Assembly (NCBI RefSeq): GCF_047730075.1
Contig: NZ_CP159831.1
Location: forward strand, 372,001 to 436,000
DNA length: 64,000 nt
Source of the DNA: Njordibacter sp905182035
GTDB lineage: Bacteria > Pseudomonadota > Gammaproteobacteria > Pseudomonadales > Balneatricaceae
Direction of reading: 5' to 3'
The stretch's first letter is position 1; every line of letters starts with the position of its first letter. The notes under the pieces were generated by a model that worked only from the letters and a program-made list of their open reading frames with translations, made no database searches and was not told the origin of the DNA. Shown piece by piece: positions 43,178-51,857 of the stretch. The position numbers and the translations under genes are program-made.

Positions 43178-44821
43178 ATGAAATTTGATTACATTATCGT
43201 GGGAGCAGGTTCAGCGGGCTGTATTCTGGCTAATCGATTATCAGAGAGTGGCCAACATAGTGTACTAGTTGTTGAAGCCGGGCCAAAGGATAGTGCCTTG
43301 TCGCTGAAAATCCCAGCCGCCATGTTGGCTAATTTAAAAAGCACAAAATACAATTGGACTTTCAAAGGCGATCCCGAACCGGAATTAAATAACCGGCAAA
43401 TCATCCATGACCGAGGCAAAGTCCTCGGTGGATCATCTAGCATTAATGGTATGGTTTTTATTCGGGGTCATGCACAAGACTTTGAGGGCTGGAAAGAATC
43501 TGGTTGCCAAGGGTGGGGTTACGCCGATGTGCTTCCTTATTTTAAGCGCTTAGAAAACTTTGACGCTGGCGGCAGTGACTTCCGTGGCGATTCTGGGCCC
43601 ATGAAAGTTCATCGTCCAAGTCCTAGTAACCCGTTGTCGTCAGCTTTTGTGCAAGCGGGTGTAGAGGCAGGTTATCCTCAGACTGATGATATTGTTGGCT
43701 ATTGTCAGGAAGGCTTTGGTCCCCTTGACCAGTCAATTTATAATGGGGAACGCTGGAGTACCACACGTGCTTACCTTAACCCTGCGCGTGACAGATCTAA
43801 TCTAACCATTGAAACCGGTGCCTTGGTAGAGCGAGTATTGATTAGTGATAAAGTGGCTACAGGCATCGAATACAAAAACCGACGCGGTGAACGTGTCACA
43901 GCCTTGGCGAATAAAGAAGTGATCTTGTGTTCTGGCGCGGTGGGTTCTCCAAAGCTCCTTATGCTCTCAGGTATTGGGCCCAAAGCGCACTTGGCAGATA
44001 TGGGCATTCTATTGGTTGAAGATCTACCTGGAGTGGGACAGAACCTAAATGAACATCCAGATCTTGTGATGAAATTTAAATGTGTAAAGCCTGTAAGTAT
44101 GTGGTCGAAACTAACCTTAGTCGGACGGATCATGGCCGGAGTGGAGTGGGTAACTCGCCGCAAGGGTATCTGTGCTAGCAACCATTTTGACGTTGTTGGC
44201 TGTATCCGCTCCCATCCTGATGTGGCTTATCCAGACCTCCAATTGACACTCACACCCTTGGCCATAGATCACACCACCTGGGAGCCCATCAACGAACATG
44301 CTTTCCAGATCCATATTGGTTTAATGCAAGCGCACAGTCGGGGCAGGATTGAGTTGGTTAGTGCAGATCCAGCAGCAGCGCCTAGTATTTTGGCCAACTA
44401 TCTGCACGACCATCATGATCGTGAAGCCTTACGCTCAGGTGTTCGCTTGGTGCGTGAATTAGTTCGTCAGCCATCTCTAGACCAATACCGCGGGGCAGAG
44501 ATTTTTCCTGGTGATGCGTTAAAAAGTGATGCTGAGATAGACCAGTGCATTAATAGCGAGACCACCACTCAGTGGCATTTGTCGTGTACAGCGCGCATGG
44601 GTATGGACCCAAAAATGGGTGCTGTGGTTGACCCTAGTGGGCGGGTGCATGGTATAAAAGCCTTGCGAGTAGTCGATGCTTCCATTATGCCAAGGGTAAC
44701 CAATGGCAATACCAATGCCCCCACATTGATGTTGGCAGACAAGTTAAGCGACACTATTCTTGGCCTGCCACCACTGTCTCCCATTGAGCTGGAATTATGG
44801 CAGCATTCATCACCTGAATAA
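43178..44821 (+). CDS. GMC-family FAD-dependent oxidoreductase (choline dehydrogenase-like)
   Basis: GMC enzymes oxidise alcohols to aldehydes with FAD. The 547-residue protein has the FAD motif DYIIVGAGSAGCILANRLSE at the start, the GMC signature RGKVLGGSSSINGMVFIRGH, and a C-terminal catalytic pair, His467 (QWHLSCTARMG) and Asn511 (TNGNTNAPT). The 44-residue spacing of that pair matches choline oxidase. The ATG at 43178 has an AAGGA site; the longer frame from 43121 adds residues not typical of the family. No betB lies nearby, so choline is not a likely substrate. It opens the accessory cassette; the alcohol substrate is unknown. Confidence 0.9.
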   Translation: MKFDYIIVGAGSAGCILANRLSESGQHSVLVVEAGPKDSALSLKIPAAMLANLKSTKYNWTFKGDPEPELNNRQIIHDRGKVLGGSSSINGMVFIRGHAQDFEGWKESGCQGWGYADVLPYFKRLENFDAGGSDFRGDSGPMKVHRPSPSNPLSSAFVQAGVEAGYPQTDDIVGYCQEGFGPLDQSIYNGERWSTTRAYLNPARDRSNLTIETGALVERVLISDKVATGIEYKNRRGERVTALANKEVILCSGAVGSPKLLMLSGIGPKAHLADMGILLVEDLPGVGQNLNEHPDLVMKFKCVKPVSMWSKLTLVGRIMAGVEWVTRRKGICASNHFDVVGCIRSHPDVAYPDLQLTLTPLAIDHTTWEPINEHAFQIHIGLMQAHSRGRIELVSADPAAAPSILANYLHDHHDREALRSGVRLVRELVRQPSLDQYRGAEIFPGDALKSDAEIDQCINSETTTQWHLSCTARMGMDPKMGAVVDPSGRVHGIKALRVVDASIMPRVTNGNTNAPTLMLADKLSDTILGLPPLSPIELELWQHSSPE

Positions 44822-44889
44822 CATTAAAACTAGTCATTAAGCCAAGCAATATGCCAATTTACCTTGATTCTAAGCACTAAGGACAGAGC

Positions 44890-45105
44890 ATGAGAATATC
44901 CGTTGAGAACCGAGCTAAATTGGCCTGCCTTTATGTGGGCGGAGTTTGGTGGATTATTCTGGATTCCTCTGAGGGTGCTAGAAGATGCAGGTTTACACAT
45001 CCTTTGAATAGGCCCAAAAGGTACCAGCGCTATAATAAAGAAAGACGTTTACCTGAGCGACCCCTTAGTATTAGCATGGTTGCCAACTTTGTTATCAATT
45101 AGCCT
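44890..45105 (+). pseudogene. Frameshifted remnant of an EamA-family transporter gene
   Basis: An open frame from 44890 (70 codons) looks like a gene with an AAGGA site, but only its first 21 residues make sense, ending GGVWW. In the +1 frame from 44954 the sequence reads LFWIPLRVLEDAGLHIL and then hits a TGA at 45005-45007. Together these match residues 19-36 of the intact EamA protein encoded at 45912 (AGVWGLYWLPLRTIEELG). A further stretch, DPLVLAWLPTLL, resembles the next helix. I read this as the 5' end of a second EamA gene with a frameshift, a stop and loss of the rest, cut off by the hydrolase gene. Confidence 0.6.
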
Positions 45106-45128
45106 GTGTGATCGGGGAGGGTGCACTA

Positions 45129-45893
45129 GTGCCATACGCCAATAATCAAGGTATCTGTATTTATTACCAAGTAGAAGGTAAGGGCGAACCCATCATACTC
45201 CACCATGGCAGTGCAGAAAGCCTAGATGTTTGGTACGAAAGTGGTTACGTTGAACTGCTTAAACCAAATTACCAACTGATTCTGATGGATGCTCGTGGGC
45301 ATGGACATAGTGATAAACCCCATGATGTAGAGTCTTATTCCCTAGCCCTCAGAGTCAGTGACGTTGTCGCCGTATTAGATGATCTGGGCATTAGAGCAAC
45401 TAACTATTGGGGCTACTCAATGGGTGGTTGGATTGGCTTCGGTATAGCAAAGTATGCTGCGCCACGGATTCGCTCATTGATTTTGGGAGGGGCACATCCT
45501 TATACTGATGCAATGGACGTTTTTGATCACATTGATGGCACCGATGAAGATGCGTTCATAGAGGCGATGGAGGCCTTTGTGGATGTTCGTATTACGCCAA
45601 AAAGTCGCTCTCAGATCGTCGCAAATGATTTACAGGCACTTGCTGCGGCCATGAATCATCGTCACTCCCTAGAGTCAACTATACCCACCATGACTATGCC
45701 GTGCTGCCTATACGTGGGTACAAATGACCGCCGAATTTCTAAGGTTGAAAGGTGCGTTAAACGGCTACCAAATGCCCAATTTGTGCCCATTATGGGCCTA
45801 GATCATGCCCAGACATTTGATCACCCTGAACTGATATTGCCCCCTATAGAGGCGTTTCTAGGGGCGTTGTCTAACACTAAACTGCCAAGCTAA
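45129..45893 (+). CDS. Alpha/beta hydrolase
   Basis: This 254-residue protein has a complete catalytic triad in family order: Ser97 in the nucleophile elbow GYSMGG, Asp200 in VGTNDRR and His226 in GLDHAQ, with the oxyanion strand ILHHGSAES and the LMDARGHGHSD segment. It is closest in look to esterase/haloperoxidase-like hydrolases. The start is GTG at 45129, preceded by GGGGAGGG; an earlier in-frame GTG at 45108 lies before that site. Next to malonate genes it could hydrolyse a malonyl or related ester, but this is inference from position. Confidence 0.88.
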   Translation: MPYANNQGICIYYQVEGKGEPIILHHGSAESLDVWYESGYVELLKPNYQLILMDARGHGHSDKPHDVESYSLALRVSDVVAVLDDLGIRATNYWGYSMGGWIGFGIAKYAAPRIRSLILGGAHPYTDAMDVFDHIDGTDEDAFIEAMEAFVDVRITPKSRSQIVANDLQALAAAMNHRHSLESTIPTMTMPCCLYVGTNDRRISKVERCVKRLPNAQFVPIMGLDHAQTFDHPELILPPIEAFLGALSNTKLPS

Positions 45894-45911
45894 ATAAGGA
45901 AAATAGAGTGC

Positions 45912-46859
45912 ATGTTTTTAGAAAAAACGTCTGATAAAACCTTAAGTATCTTCCTCGCCCTAAGCGCGGGTGTCTGGGGGCTTTATTGGTTGCCTTTAAG
46001 AACCATTGAAGAGTTAGGTGTATCAGCTTCATGGAGCGTTGTCCTCTTTAATGCATGCCCTTTGTTGGTATTAGTGCCCTTGCTCATGTTCAACTACCAG
46101 CAACTCAAAGGGCTTGTGGGTCCTACTATTTTTGCCGGGCTCATAATCGGTATAGCCTTCACCCTCTATGCCAATGGTCTGTTAGAAACCACTGTAGCCA
46201 GGGCCACCTTACTGTATTACTTAACTCCGATCTGGTCTACTTTACTAGGCGTATTTTGGCTTTCAGAGCCATTAACCAAAGCCCGAATGATTGCCATTGG
46301 TGTGGCACTTCTAGGCTTGTTTTTACTACTATCAAATGCAAACTCCTCTAACCAACCGCTGAATATAGGTGACCTATATAGCCTTTTGTCAGGCATATTT
46401 TGGGCCATTGGCATCTCCATACTAAATCGGTGGGCTGCGATTCCTATTTTTCCCCTGATGGCATTTACATTTTTAGCAACCACCCTATGTTCTGCATTAA
46501 CTGCTGAGCTGTTGCCTGCTAATCCAATGCCCGATTTACAGACCATCAAGACAGCACTCCCAGCCGCTGCATTCTGGGCAATGTTTATTTTCGTACCCTC
46601 CTTTTTTATGATTTTCAGAATCTCACAATTATTATTCCCAGGGCGCGTAGGTATCTTGACCATGACTGAAGCCATAGTCGCCATCGTGAGTGCGGCCATC
46701 CTTATCCCTGAAGAATCCATGGTGCTGATGCAATGGGTGGGTGCAGGGGCAATCGTAATGGCTGGGCTTATTGAGGTCCTGTTTGGCTACAGTAAAAATA
46801 AGGCTGATTTAATTACCCAAGGCGGTGTCACGGCAAAAGGCACCTTAGTGGATGAGTAA
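45912..46859 (+). CDS. EamA-family permease (DMT superfamily)
   Basis: The 315-residue protein has about ten membrane helices in two EamA repeats, the second starting near residue 155 (NIGDLYSLLSGIFWAIGISIL). The conserved end EAIVAIVSAAILIPEESMVLMQWVGAGAI is typical of the family. EamA proteins move amino acids, metabolites or organic acids; the substrate cannot be read, but its position before the malonate genes makes uptake or export of a pathway compound plausible. It overlaps the next gene by 8 bases. A broken relative lies at 44890. Confidence 0.88.
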   Translation: MFLEKTSDKTLSIFLALSAGVWGLYWLPLRTIEELGVSASWSVVLFNACPLLVLVPLLMFNYQQLKGLVGPTIFAGLIIGIAFTLYANGLLETTVARATLLYYLTPIWSTLLGVFWLSEPLTKARMIAIGVALLGLFLLLSNANSSNQPLNIGDLYSLLSGIFWAIGISILNRWAAIPIFPLMAFTFLATTLCSALTAELLPANPMPDLQTIKTALPAAAFWAMFIFVPSFFMIFRISQLLFPGRVGILTMTEAIVAIVSAAILIPEESMVLMQWVGAGAIVMAGLIEVLFGYSKNKADLITQGGVTAKGTLVDE

Positions 46860-47604
46860 GACACAGGGGCATCCCTCGACCGATCTTGTATTCATCAAAG
46901 TGGGACGTTTTGAGCAATCACCTTACTTTGATTTTTACAACACCCCAGCCCTGAGTGCTGAACCACTAATATTTGTTGAAGTGGCGATGACCGCTGATAT
47001 TCCGCGGGCAATCACCCCGATTCTCGCCAAACAACGGCAGCACCTCAATCCATCAGTAGCCACTACGGCTGTGTTTTATTCAATTTCTAATTGTCAAAAA
47101 GGACTTCAAGGTATTTCTTTTGGTAATTTTTTAATCAAACAGGTGATGGAAGAATTACGTCATGAATTCACTAACCTTAGTCAATTTGTCACCCTATCTC
47201 CCTTACCAGAAATGTGTCATTGGGTGCGCCAGCAAGTCGAGAAAAATAAACTGAGTAAAATGTCAATAGCACTTCAGGAAACTGCACGCTCACTTTATAA
47301 TTCAAAAGATGCCATTGGAGTTGATTGCGGATTACTTGAAAAATTGACAGCTTGGTATCTTCTCAAGGCTAAAAAGAGTGACAGCAGTCCCTTCGACTAT
47401 GTGTCACGGTTTCACTTAGGCAATGGCGTCTGTCTTGAGCAAATTAATAGCCAGGCTGACCCAAGCGAAAGCAGATTGGAAAGCTCTTGGGGTGTGATGG
47501 TCAATTATCTATATGACCTCAGTTCCATTGAGCACCCCCATGAGGCCTTTGCCAATCTAAAAACGATCATCTGTTCAGAGACTGTGCAACGACTTTTGAA
47601 ATAG
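46852..47604 (+). CDS. matA: Short malonyl-CoA decarboxylase (catalytic domain only)
   Basis: Malonyl-CoA decarboxylase converts malonyl-CoA to acetyl-CoA and CO2. This 250-residue protein matches the GNAT-fold catalytic half: EPLIFVEVAMT (37-47), FYSISNCQKGLQGISFGNFLI (75-95, with Ser89) and SRFHLGNGVCLEQIN (185-199, with His188), then VMVNYLYDLSSIEHPHEAF. The N-terminal helical domain, about 170 residues in usual MatA proteins, is missing, and it is not in another frame because the intact EamA gene occupies that DNA. The start overlaps EamA by 8 bases. matB follows, supporting a malonate role. It may be a true short form or a truncated, inactive gene. Confidence 0.8.
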   Translation: MSKTQGHPSTDLVFIKVGRFEQSPYFDFYNTPALSAEPLIFVEVAMTADIPRAITPILAKQRQHLNPSVATTAVFYSISNCQKGLQGISFGNFLIKQVMEELRHEFTNLSQFVTLSPLPEMCHWVRQQVEKNKLSKMSIALQETARSLYNSKDAIGVDCGLLEKLTAWYLLKAKKSDSSPFDYVSRFHLGNGVCLEQINSQADPSESRLESSWGVMVNYLYDLSSIEHPHEAFANLKTIICSETVQRLLK

Positions 47605-47625
47605 AAACTTAATAGGATATTGTCA

Positions 47626-49155
47626 ATGTATGATACTAACCACCTTGGCCACCATTTAAGATCCGCGTCAGTGGGACGAGATGAAACCCTCTATGCCGAA
47701 ATGCTTGATGGTAGAACCCTGTCTTACGGCGAAATGTTTAGTGCAGCTGAAAAAAATGCTGCCGCTTTGCAAAAGGTTGGTTTAAGTCCTGGTGACTGTG
47801 TGGCGGCGCAGCTAGAGAAATCTATTGAGTCGATACAATTGTATTTAGGAACCATATTGGCAGGTGGTATTTTCCTGCCACTTAATACGGCTTATACCCC
47901 CTCAGAACTTGAATACTTTTTGGCTGATGCCAAACCCTTCATATTTGTGTGTGATCCTGAAACAGCGCCGACCTTGGAAGGCTTAGCGGCGCAGGCAGGT
48001 GTTAGCAAAGTGTTGACCCTTTCAAGCGATGGCACAGGCACACTTATGGAGGCATTACCCACCCATACTGAGAATTTTAAAGAAGTGGCGAGGGCTAAAG
48101 ATGATCTCGCAGCCTTTTTGTATACCTCTGGCACAACGGGTCGCTCTAAGGGTGCCATGCTCACCCATGACAATCTGGTCTCCAACGCCCAAGCACTGCA
48201 ACAATGTTGGCATTTTGATCGCCACGATGTATTGATTCACGCCCTGCCTATATTTCATATCCATGGGCTATTTGTGGCGACTAACGTCACCTTATGTGCA
48301 GGTGCGTCTATGTTATTTATGCCCCGCTTTAATAGTGAGACTATTTTATCACTCATGAGTAAGGCCACAGTGTTAATGGGCGTGCCAACGTTTTATGTCA
48401 GATTGTTAGAGTCCCCTAATCTCTCCCCAAAAACAGTGGCCCCTATGCGTTTATTTATTTCTGGCTCTGCCCCCTTGTTGGCAGAGACTCATAAGCAATG
48501 GAGCGCAGTCACAGGTGCCGAAATTTTAGAACGCTATGGCATGACAGAAACAAATATGAATACCTCAAATCCCTATGAAGGTGAGCGTCGTGCAGGTACC
48601 GTAGGAATGCCTCTTCCTGGCGTTGAGGTGCGTATTACCGATGCAGATAGTGGCCAACAACTTGGTCAGGGTGAAATTGGATCAGTTGAAATTCGTGGAC
48701 CCAATGTGTTTAAGGGTTATTGGCAAATGCCCGAAAAAACAAAACAAGAATTCCGTGAAGATGGTTTCTTTATTACAGGCGATCTTGGCACTATGGACGG
48801 CGACAACTACCTATCCATTGTGGGCCGTTCAAAAGATCTTATTATCTCTGGTGGATATAACGTTTACCCAAAAGAAATAGAAATCATTCTGGATGATGTT
48901 GAAGGTGTTTATGAATCCGCAGTCATTGGTGTCCCCCATCCTGACTTTGGCGAAGGCGTGTTGGCGGTTGTGGTGCTGACAGGCGATACAAGTCAAAACG
49001 AAAATGGCATAAAAAATATTTTGCAGCAAAAAATTGCGGCCTTTAAGCGGCCCAAAAATATATTTTTCGTTGATGAATTACCCAGAAACACAATGGGTAA
49101 GGTATTAAAAAATATCCTTAGGGATCGACACAAAGACAATTTTATAAAGTCCTAG
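47626..49155 (+). CDS. matB: Malonyl-CoA synthetase
   Basis: MatB activates malonate with ATP and CoA to malonyl-CoA. The 509-residue ANL-superfamily enzyme has the AMP-binding loop YTSGTTGRSKGAMLTHDNL. The MatB-specific block RYGMTETNMNTSNPYEGERR follows, with Arg residues that bind the malonate carboxylate, then GDLGTMDGDNYLSIVGRSKD and the catalytic Lys in PRNTMGKVLKN. The ATG at 47626 has AGGA 8 bases upstream; a TTG at 47620 is the alternative. With the decarboxylase just upstream it would turn malonate into acetyl-CoA. Confidence 0.93.
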   Translation: MYDTNHLGHHLRSASVGRDETLYAEMLDGRTLSYGEMFSAAEKNAAALQKVGLSPGDCVAAQLEKSIESIQLYLGTILAGGIFLPLNTAYTPSELEYFLADAKPFIFVCDPETAPTLEGLAAQAGVSKVLTLSSDGTGTLMEALPTHTENFKEVARAKDDLAAFLYTSGTTGRSKGAMLTHDNLVSNAQALQQCWHFDRHDVLIHALPIFHIHGLFVATNVTLCAGASMLFMPRFNSETILSLMSKATVLMGVPTFYVRLLESPNLSPKTVAPMRLFISGSAPLLAETHKQWSAVTGAEILERYGMTETNMNTSNPYEGERRAGTVGMPLPGVEVRITDADSGQQLGQGEIGSVEIRGPNVFKGYWQMPEKTKQEFREDGFFITGDLGTMDGDNYLSIVGRSKDLIISGGYNVYPKEIEIILDDVEGVYESAVIGVPHPDFGEGVLAVVVLTGDTSQNENGIKNILQQKIAAFKRPKNIFFVDELPRNTMGKVLKNILRDRHKDNFIKS

Positions 49156-49324
49156 GCTGTGGCATTTATGGTGTCATGGATGTCTACCACAGACCGTTTA
49201 TGCAGTCCCATAGAAACCCATGTAATTGTGTCATTTTAACTTGCACTGAGGTGGTACCTAAGGTCATAGTTACCCATTGGTCGCTGAGGCCAATTTCTTT
49301 TCCGCAATCATGGTGCTTTTAACA

Positions 49325-49828
49325 ATGCAGAATAAGTTGATCATAGACCCAAAGCAGGACCTAATTTTAGCCAATGAAGTGGCTCATGCTCTGATGGATA
49401 AGGGCCTCTCAATGGCCACTGCCGAGTCATGCACGGGTGGCGCCATTGGCGCCTTGCTGACCTCTCTTTCAGGCAGCTCAAGATGGTTTAATGGTGGTGT
49501 GATTAGTTACAGTAACCATTTAAAAATACATTTGCTGGGCGTGAACTCCCAAACCATTGATGTTCAAGGGGCCGTGAGCAAAGAAGTAGTTGAGGCGATG
49601 GCGGTAGGGGGTTGCAAAGCCATGGCGGTCGATATTTGTGTGGCGGTGAGTGGGGTCGCAGGACCGGATGGCGGTACCACTGAAAAACCTGTGGGCAGTG
49701 TATGGATAGCTTGGTGCGGACCTGAGCAAAAGTTAACGAGTCGGTTATATCATTTAGATGGTGGGCGAAAAGAAATCCAAAGTGCCGCCGTGCGAATGGC
49801 ATTGAAGGGTGTTGTCAATCAATGTTGA
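49325..49828 (+). CDS. pncC: Nicotinamide-nucleotide amidohydrolase (CinA C-terminal domain)
   Basis: PncC deamidates NMN to nicotinate mononucleotide in pyridine-nucleotide recycling. The 167-residue protein is the stand-alone CinA C-terminal domain with TAESCTGGAIGALLTSLSGS, FNGGVISYSNHLK, GAVSKEVVEAMA and SGVAGPDGGTTEKPVGSVWIA. The frame is open to 49277, but MQNKLIIDPKQDL at 49325 gives the usual family length; an ATG at 49310 is possible. It sits before recA, the normal pseudomonad position, marking the right edge of the accessory cassette. Confidence 0.92.
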   Translation: MQNKLIIDPKQDLILANEVAHALMDKGLSMATAESCTGGAIGALLTSLSGSSRWFNGGVISYSNHLKIHLLGVNSQTIDVQGAVSKEVVEAMAVGGCKAMAVDICVAVSGVAGPDGGTTEKPVGSVWIAWCGPEQKLTSRLYHLDGGRKEIQSAAVRMALKGVVNQC

Positions 49829-50081
49829 CATCTCTTGCTTACGACCACACAAGCACCAACCCTTAGGGGTATCGTCATTCATAATGTGAGAGTAGATGAG
49901 GGTAAGTTGAGCCCAGATCATAATACATTAGATGATTTAAAGTAGGGGGTGCAGGGTACAAAAAACAGTGGACCGTTTTAATCAATACACCTATCAAGCC
50001 GATCCAATCATTAACATCAAAACAAGCTTTTAGACAAATTATGAATTAAGCCTTGCACTTTTTCTCAGGTATGGTTTAATA

Positions 50082-50097
50082 CTGTACATACAAACAG
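50082..50097. promoter_or_regulatory. LexA (SOS) box 1 of recA
   Basis: CTGT-N8-ACAG matches the gammaproteobacterial LexA consensus exactly and touches the -10 region of the recA promoter. Confidence 0.9.
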
Positions 50098-50100
50098 GTA

Positions 50101-50116
50101 CTGTATGTAATTACAG
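50101..50116. promoter_or_regulatory. LexA (SOS) box 2 of recA
   Basis: A second exact CTGT-N8-ACAG lies 19 bp (centre to centre) after the first, inside a perfect inverted repeat with arms GGTACTGTA and TACAGTACC (50098-50120 region). Two LexA dimers could bind side by side. Confidence 0.85.
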
Positions 50117-50170
50117 TACCTTGAAAAGACCAAAGGCATAGGCTCTAAGCCAAAAAATAAGGTGAACCCC

Positions 50171-51208
50171 ATGGATGCAAACAAACAAAAAGCCCTCGAA
50201 GCAGCGCTAGGCCAAATCGAACGCCAATTTGGTAAGGGCGCAGTGATGCGTATGGGTGATCAACCCAGAGAAGCTATGCCGTCCGTATCCACAGGTTCCC
50301 TTGGCCTAGATATTGCGTTAGGTATAGGTGGATTACCATTTGGGCGTATTTGCGAAATTTATGGCCCTGAATCCTCTGGCAAAACTACCCTTACGTTACA
50401 GGTGATTGCAGAAGCCCAAAAAATTGGTAAGACCTGCGCTTTTGTTGATGCTGAGCACGCATTAGATCCAAGCTATGCAGAAAAACTGGGAGTTAACGTT
50501 GACGACTTATTGGTCAGTCAGCCAGACACGGGTGAACAAGCCCTTGAAATTACCGATATGCTAGTGCGTTCAAATGCCGTTGATGTAATCATTATTGATT
50601 CTGTGGCTGCGTTGACACCTAAGGCAGAAATTGAAGGTGAAATGGGCGATCATCATGTAGGACTTCAGGCTCGTTTATTGTCCCAAGCCATGCGTAAAAT
50701 CACAGGCAACATCAAAAATGCTAACTGTTTGGTTATATTCATTAATCAAATCCGCATGAAAATCGGCGTGATGTTTGGCAGTCCAGAAACCACCACCGGC
50801 GGCAACGCATTAAAGTTTTATTCTTCTGTGCGCTTGGACATTCGTCGTATTGGCGCGGTAAAAAATGGCGATGAGATTGTAGGCAACGAAACTCGAGTTA
50901 AAGTTGTCAAAAACAAAGTAGCGTCGCCTTTTAAACAAGCAGAATTCCAAATCATATATGGTAAGGGCATTTACCGTATGGGTGAAATTATTGATCTAGG
51001 AGTTAAACAAGAATTGGTGGACAAGGCTGGTGCCTGGTATGCCTATAAGGGCGATAAGATTGGTCAAGGTAAAGCCAATGCTGCGCAATATTTATTAGAT
51101 CACCCTGAGATCGGTGAAGAGATTGAATTACAAATTAGAGAAGCTCTTTTGAGCATTCCTAAGCCCAAAGAAGTGGCTGACGATGTGGTAACGCCACTGA
51201 CGTTTTAA
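50171..51208 (+). CDS. recA: Recombinase RecA
   Basis: RecA forms filaments on single-stranded DNA for strand exchange and triggers LexA self-cleavage. The 345-residue protein has Walker A GPESSGKT (65-72), the LLVSQPDTGEQALEI segment, VDVIIIDSVAALTPKAE and the DNA-binding loop 2 region MFGSPETTTGGNALKFY. The ATG at 50171 follows an AAGGTG site by 6 bases; a GTG at 50162 is inside that site. recX follows after 24 bp. Confidence 0.98.
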   Translation: MDANKQKALEAALGQIERQFGKGAVMRMGDQPREAMPSVSTGSLGLDIALGIGGLPFGRICEIYGPESSGKTTLTLQVIAEAQKIGKTCAFVDAEHALDPSYAEKLGVNVDDLLVSQPDTGEQALEITDMLVRSNAVDVIIIDSVAALTPKAEIEGEMGDHHVGLQARLLSQAMRKITGNIKNANCLVIFINQIRMKIGVMFGSPETTTGGNALKFYSSVRLDIRRIGAVKNGDEIVGNETRVKVVKNKVASPFKQAEFQIIYGKGIYRMGEIIDLGVKQELVDKAGAWYAYKGDKIGQGKANAAQYLLDHPEIGEEIELQIREALLSIPKPKEVADDVVTPLTF

Positions 51209-51232
51209 ATTGCCGAGTTAAGTTTTTAGGTT

Positions 51233-51730
51233 ATGGAAAAGAGGGTTGTGCTAACGGGTGTGGAAAAACAAATTTCATCTTTGCGCCATAAAGCCATCGG
51301 TTTATTGGCACGACGTGAGCAATCCCGTGATGAGCTCCAGAGAAAACTTTACCTTAAGGCGGTAGAAAAGGGCTGGAATGTTGATTTAGAGTTTCTACTC
51401 GATGAACTTGAGCGGCAAGGTTTGCAATCAGACCTGCGCTTTTCAGAAGTGCTGGTTCGGTCGAAAGCAAACGCAGGGTTTGGTCCATCACGCCTCTATC
51501 AATGGGGTGTTCAATACGGCTTGGACCGCAATTTAGTGCACCAACAAATGCTGGAACAGCAATTTGACTGGCGCAAAAATGCGCTGCAACAAAAGCGTAA
51601 GCATTGTGGTTGGGCTGTGGCAACCAGCCCTCAAGACAGGGCTAAACAAGCTCGATATTTGTATCAGCGTGGTTTTGCTCAAGAGCATATTTATTACGCC
51701 TTAGATGCGCAACTGGACGAGCGCCCGTGA
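51233..51730 (+). CDS. recX: Regulatory protein RecX
   Basis: RecX caps and limits RecA filaments. The 165-residue, basic, all-helical protein has the family's repeated three-helix units: AIGLLARREQSRDELQRKL near the start, LDELERQGLQSDLRFSEVLVRSKAN in the middle, and KQARYLYQRGFAQEHIYYAL at the end. It is probably on the recA transcript, so SOS-controlled by the two LexA boxes. The ribosome-binding site is weak, in keeping with low RecX relative to RecA. Confidence 0.92.
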   Translation: MEKRVVLTGVEKQISSLRHKAIGLLARREQSRDELQRKLYLKAVEKGWNVDLEFLLDELERQGLQSDLRFSEVLVRSKANAGFGPSRLYQWGVQYGLDRNLVHQQMLEQQFDWRKNALQQKRKHCGWAVATSPQDRAKQARYLYQRGFAQEHIYYALDAQLDERP

Positions 51731-51857
51731 GTCTGGTCATTTATTCTAAAAAATGTTTAATAATCAGCTAATTTAGAATGTAAATTGCCTGCAATGGTCG
51801 AAAGCCATTAGTGGTTCAGTATATACTTACGCTTTTGTGTTAACAGCGAGACTGACC

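Larger units (their letters stand above)
49829..50170 (+). promoter_or_regulatory. recA control region
   Basis: No gene is visible in this 342-bp gap. A sigma-70 promoter is present with TTGCAC (50053-50058) and TTTAAT (50075-50080) or the overlapping TTAATA, 16-17 bp apart. Two LexA boxes lie directly downstream of and over the start region. The first 220 bases, after pncC, show nothing I can name. Confidence 0.7.

Noticed and set aside
44890..45102. 70-residue open frame treated as an intact small gene
   Set aside because: Only its first part is protein-like, and the similarity continues in another frame to an EamA transporter, so it is listed as a pseudogene.
46217..46720. 167-residue minus-strand open frame over the EamA gene
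   Set aside because: The plus-strand EamA protein has clear membrane repeats; the antisense product has no domain and no start site support.
49157..49192. CTGTGG/CCACAG inverted repeat as a matB terminator
   Set aside because: The six-base arms are 24 bases apart and there is no T-tract.
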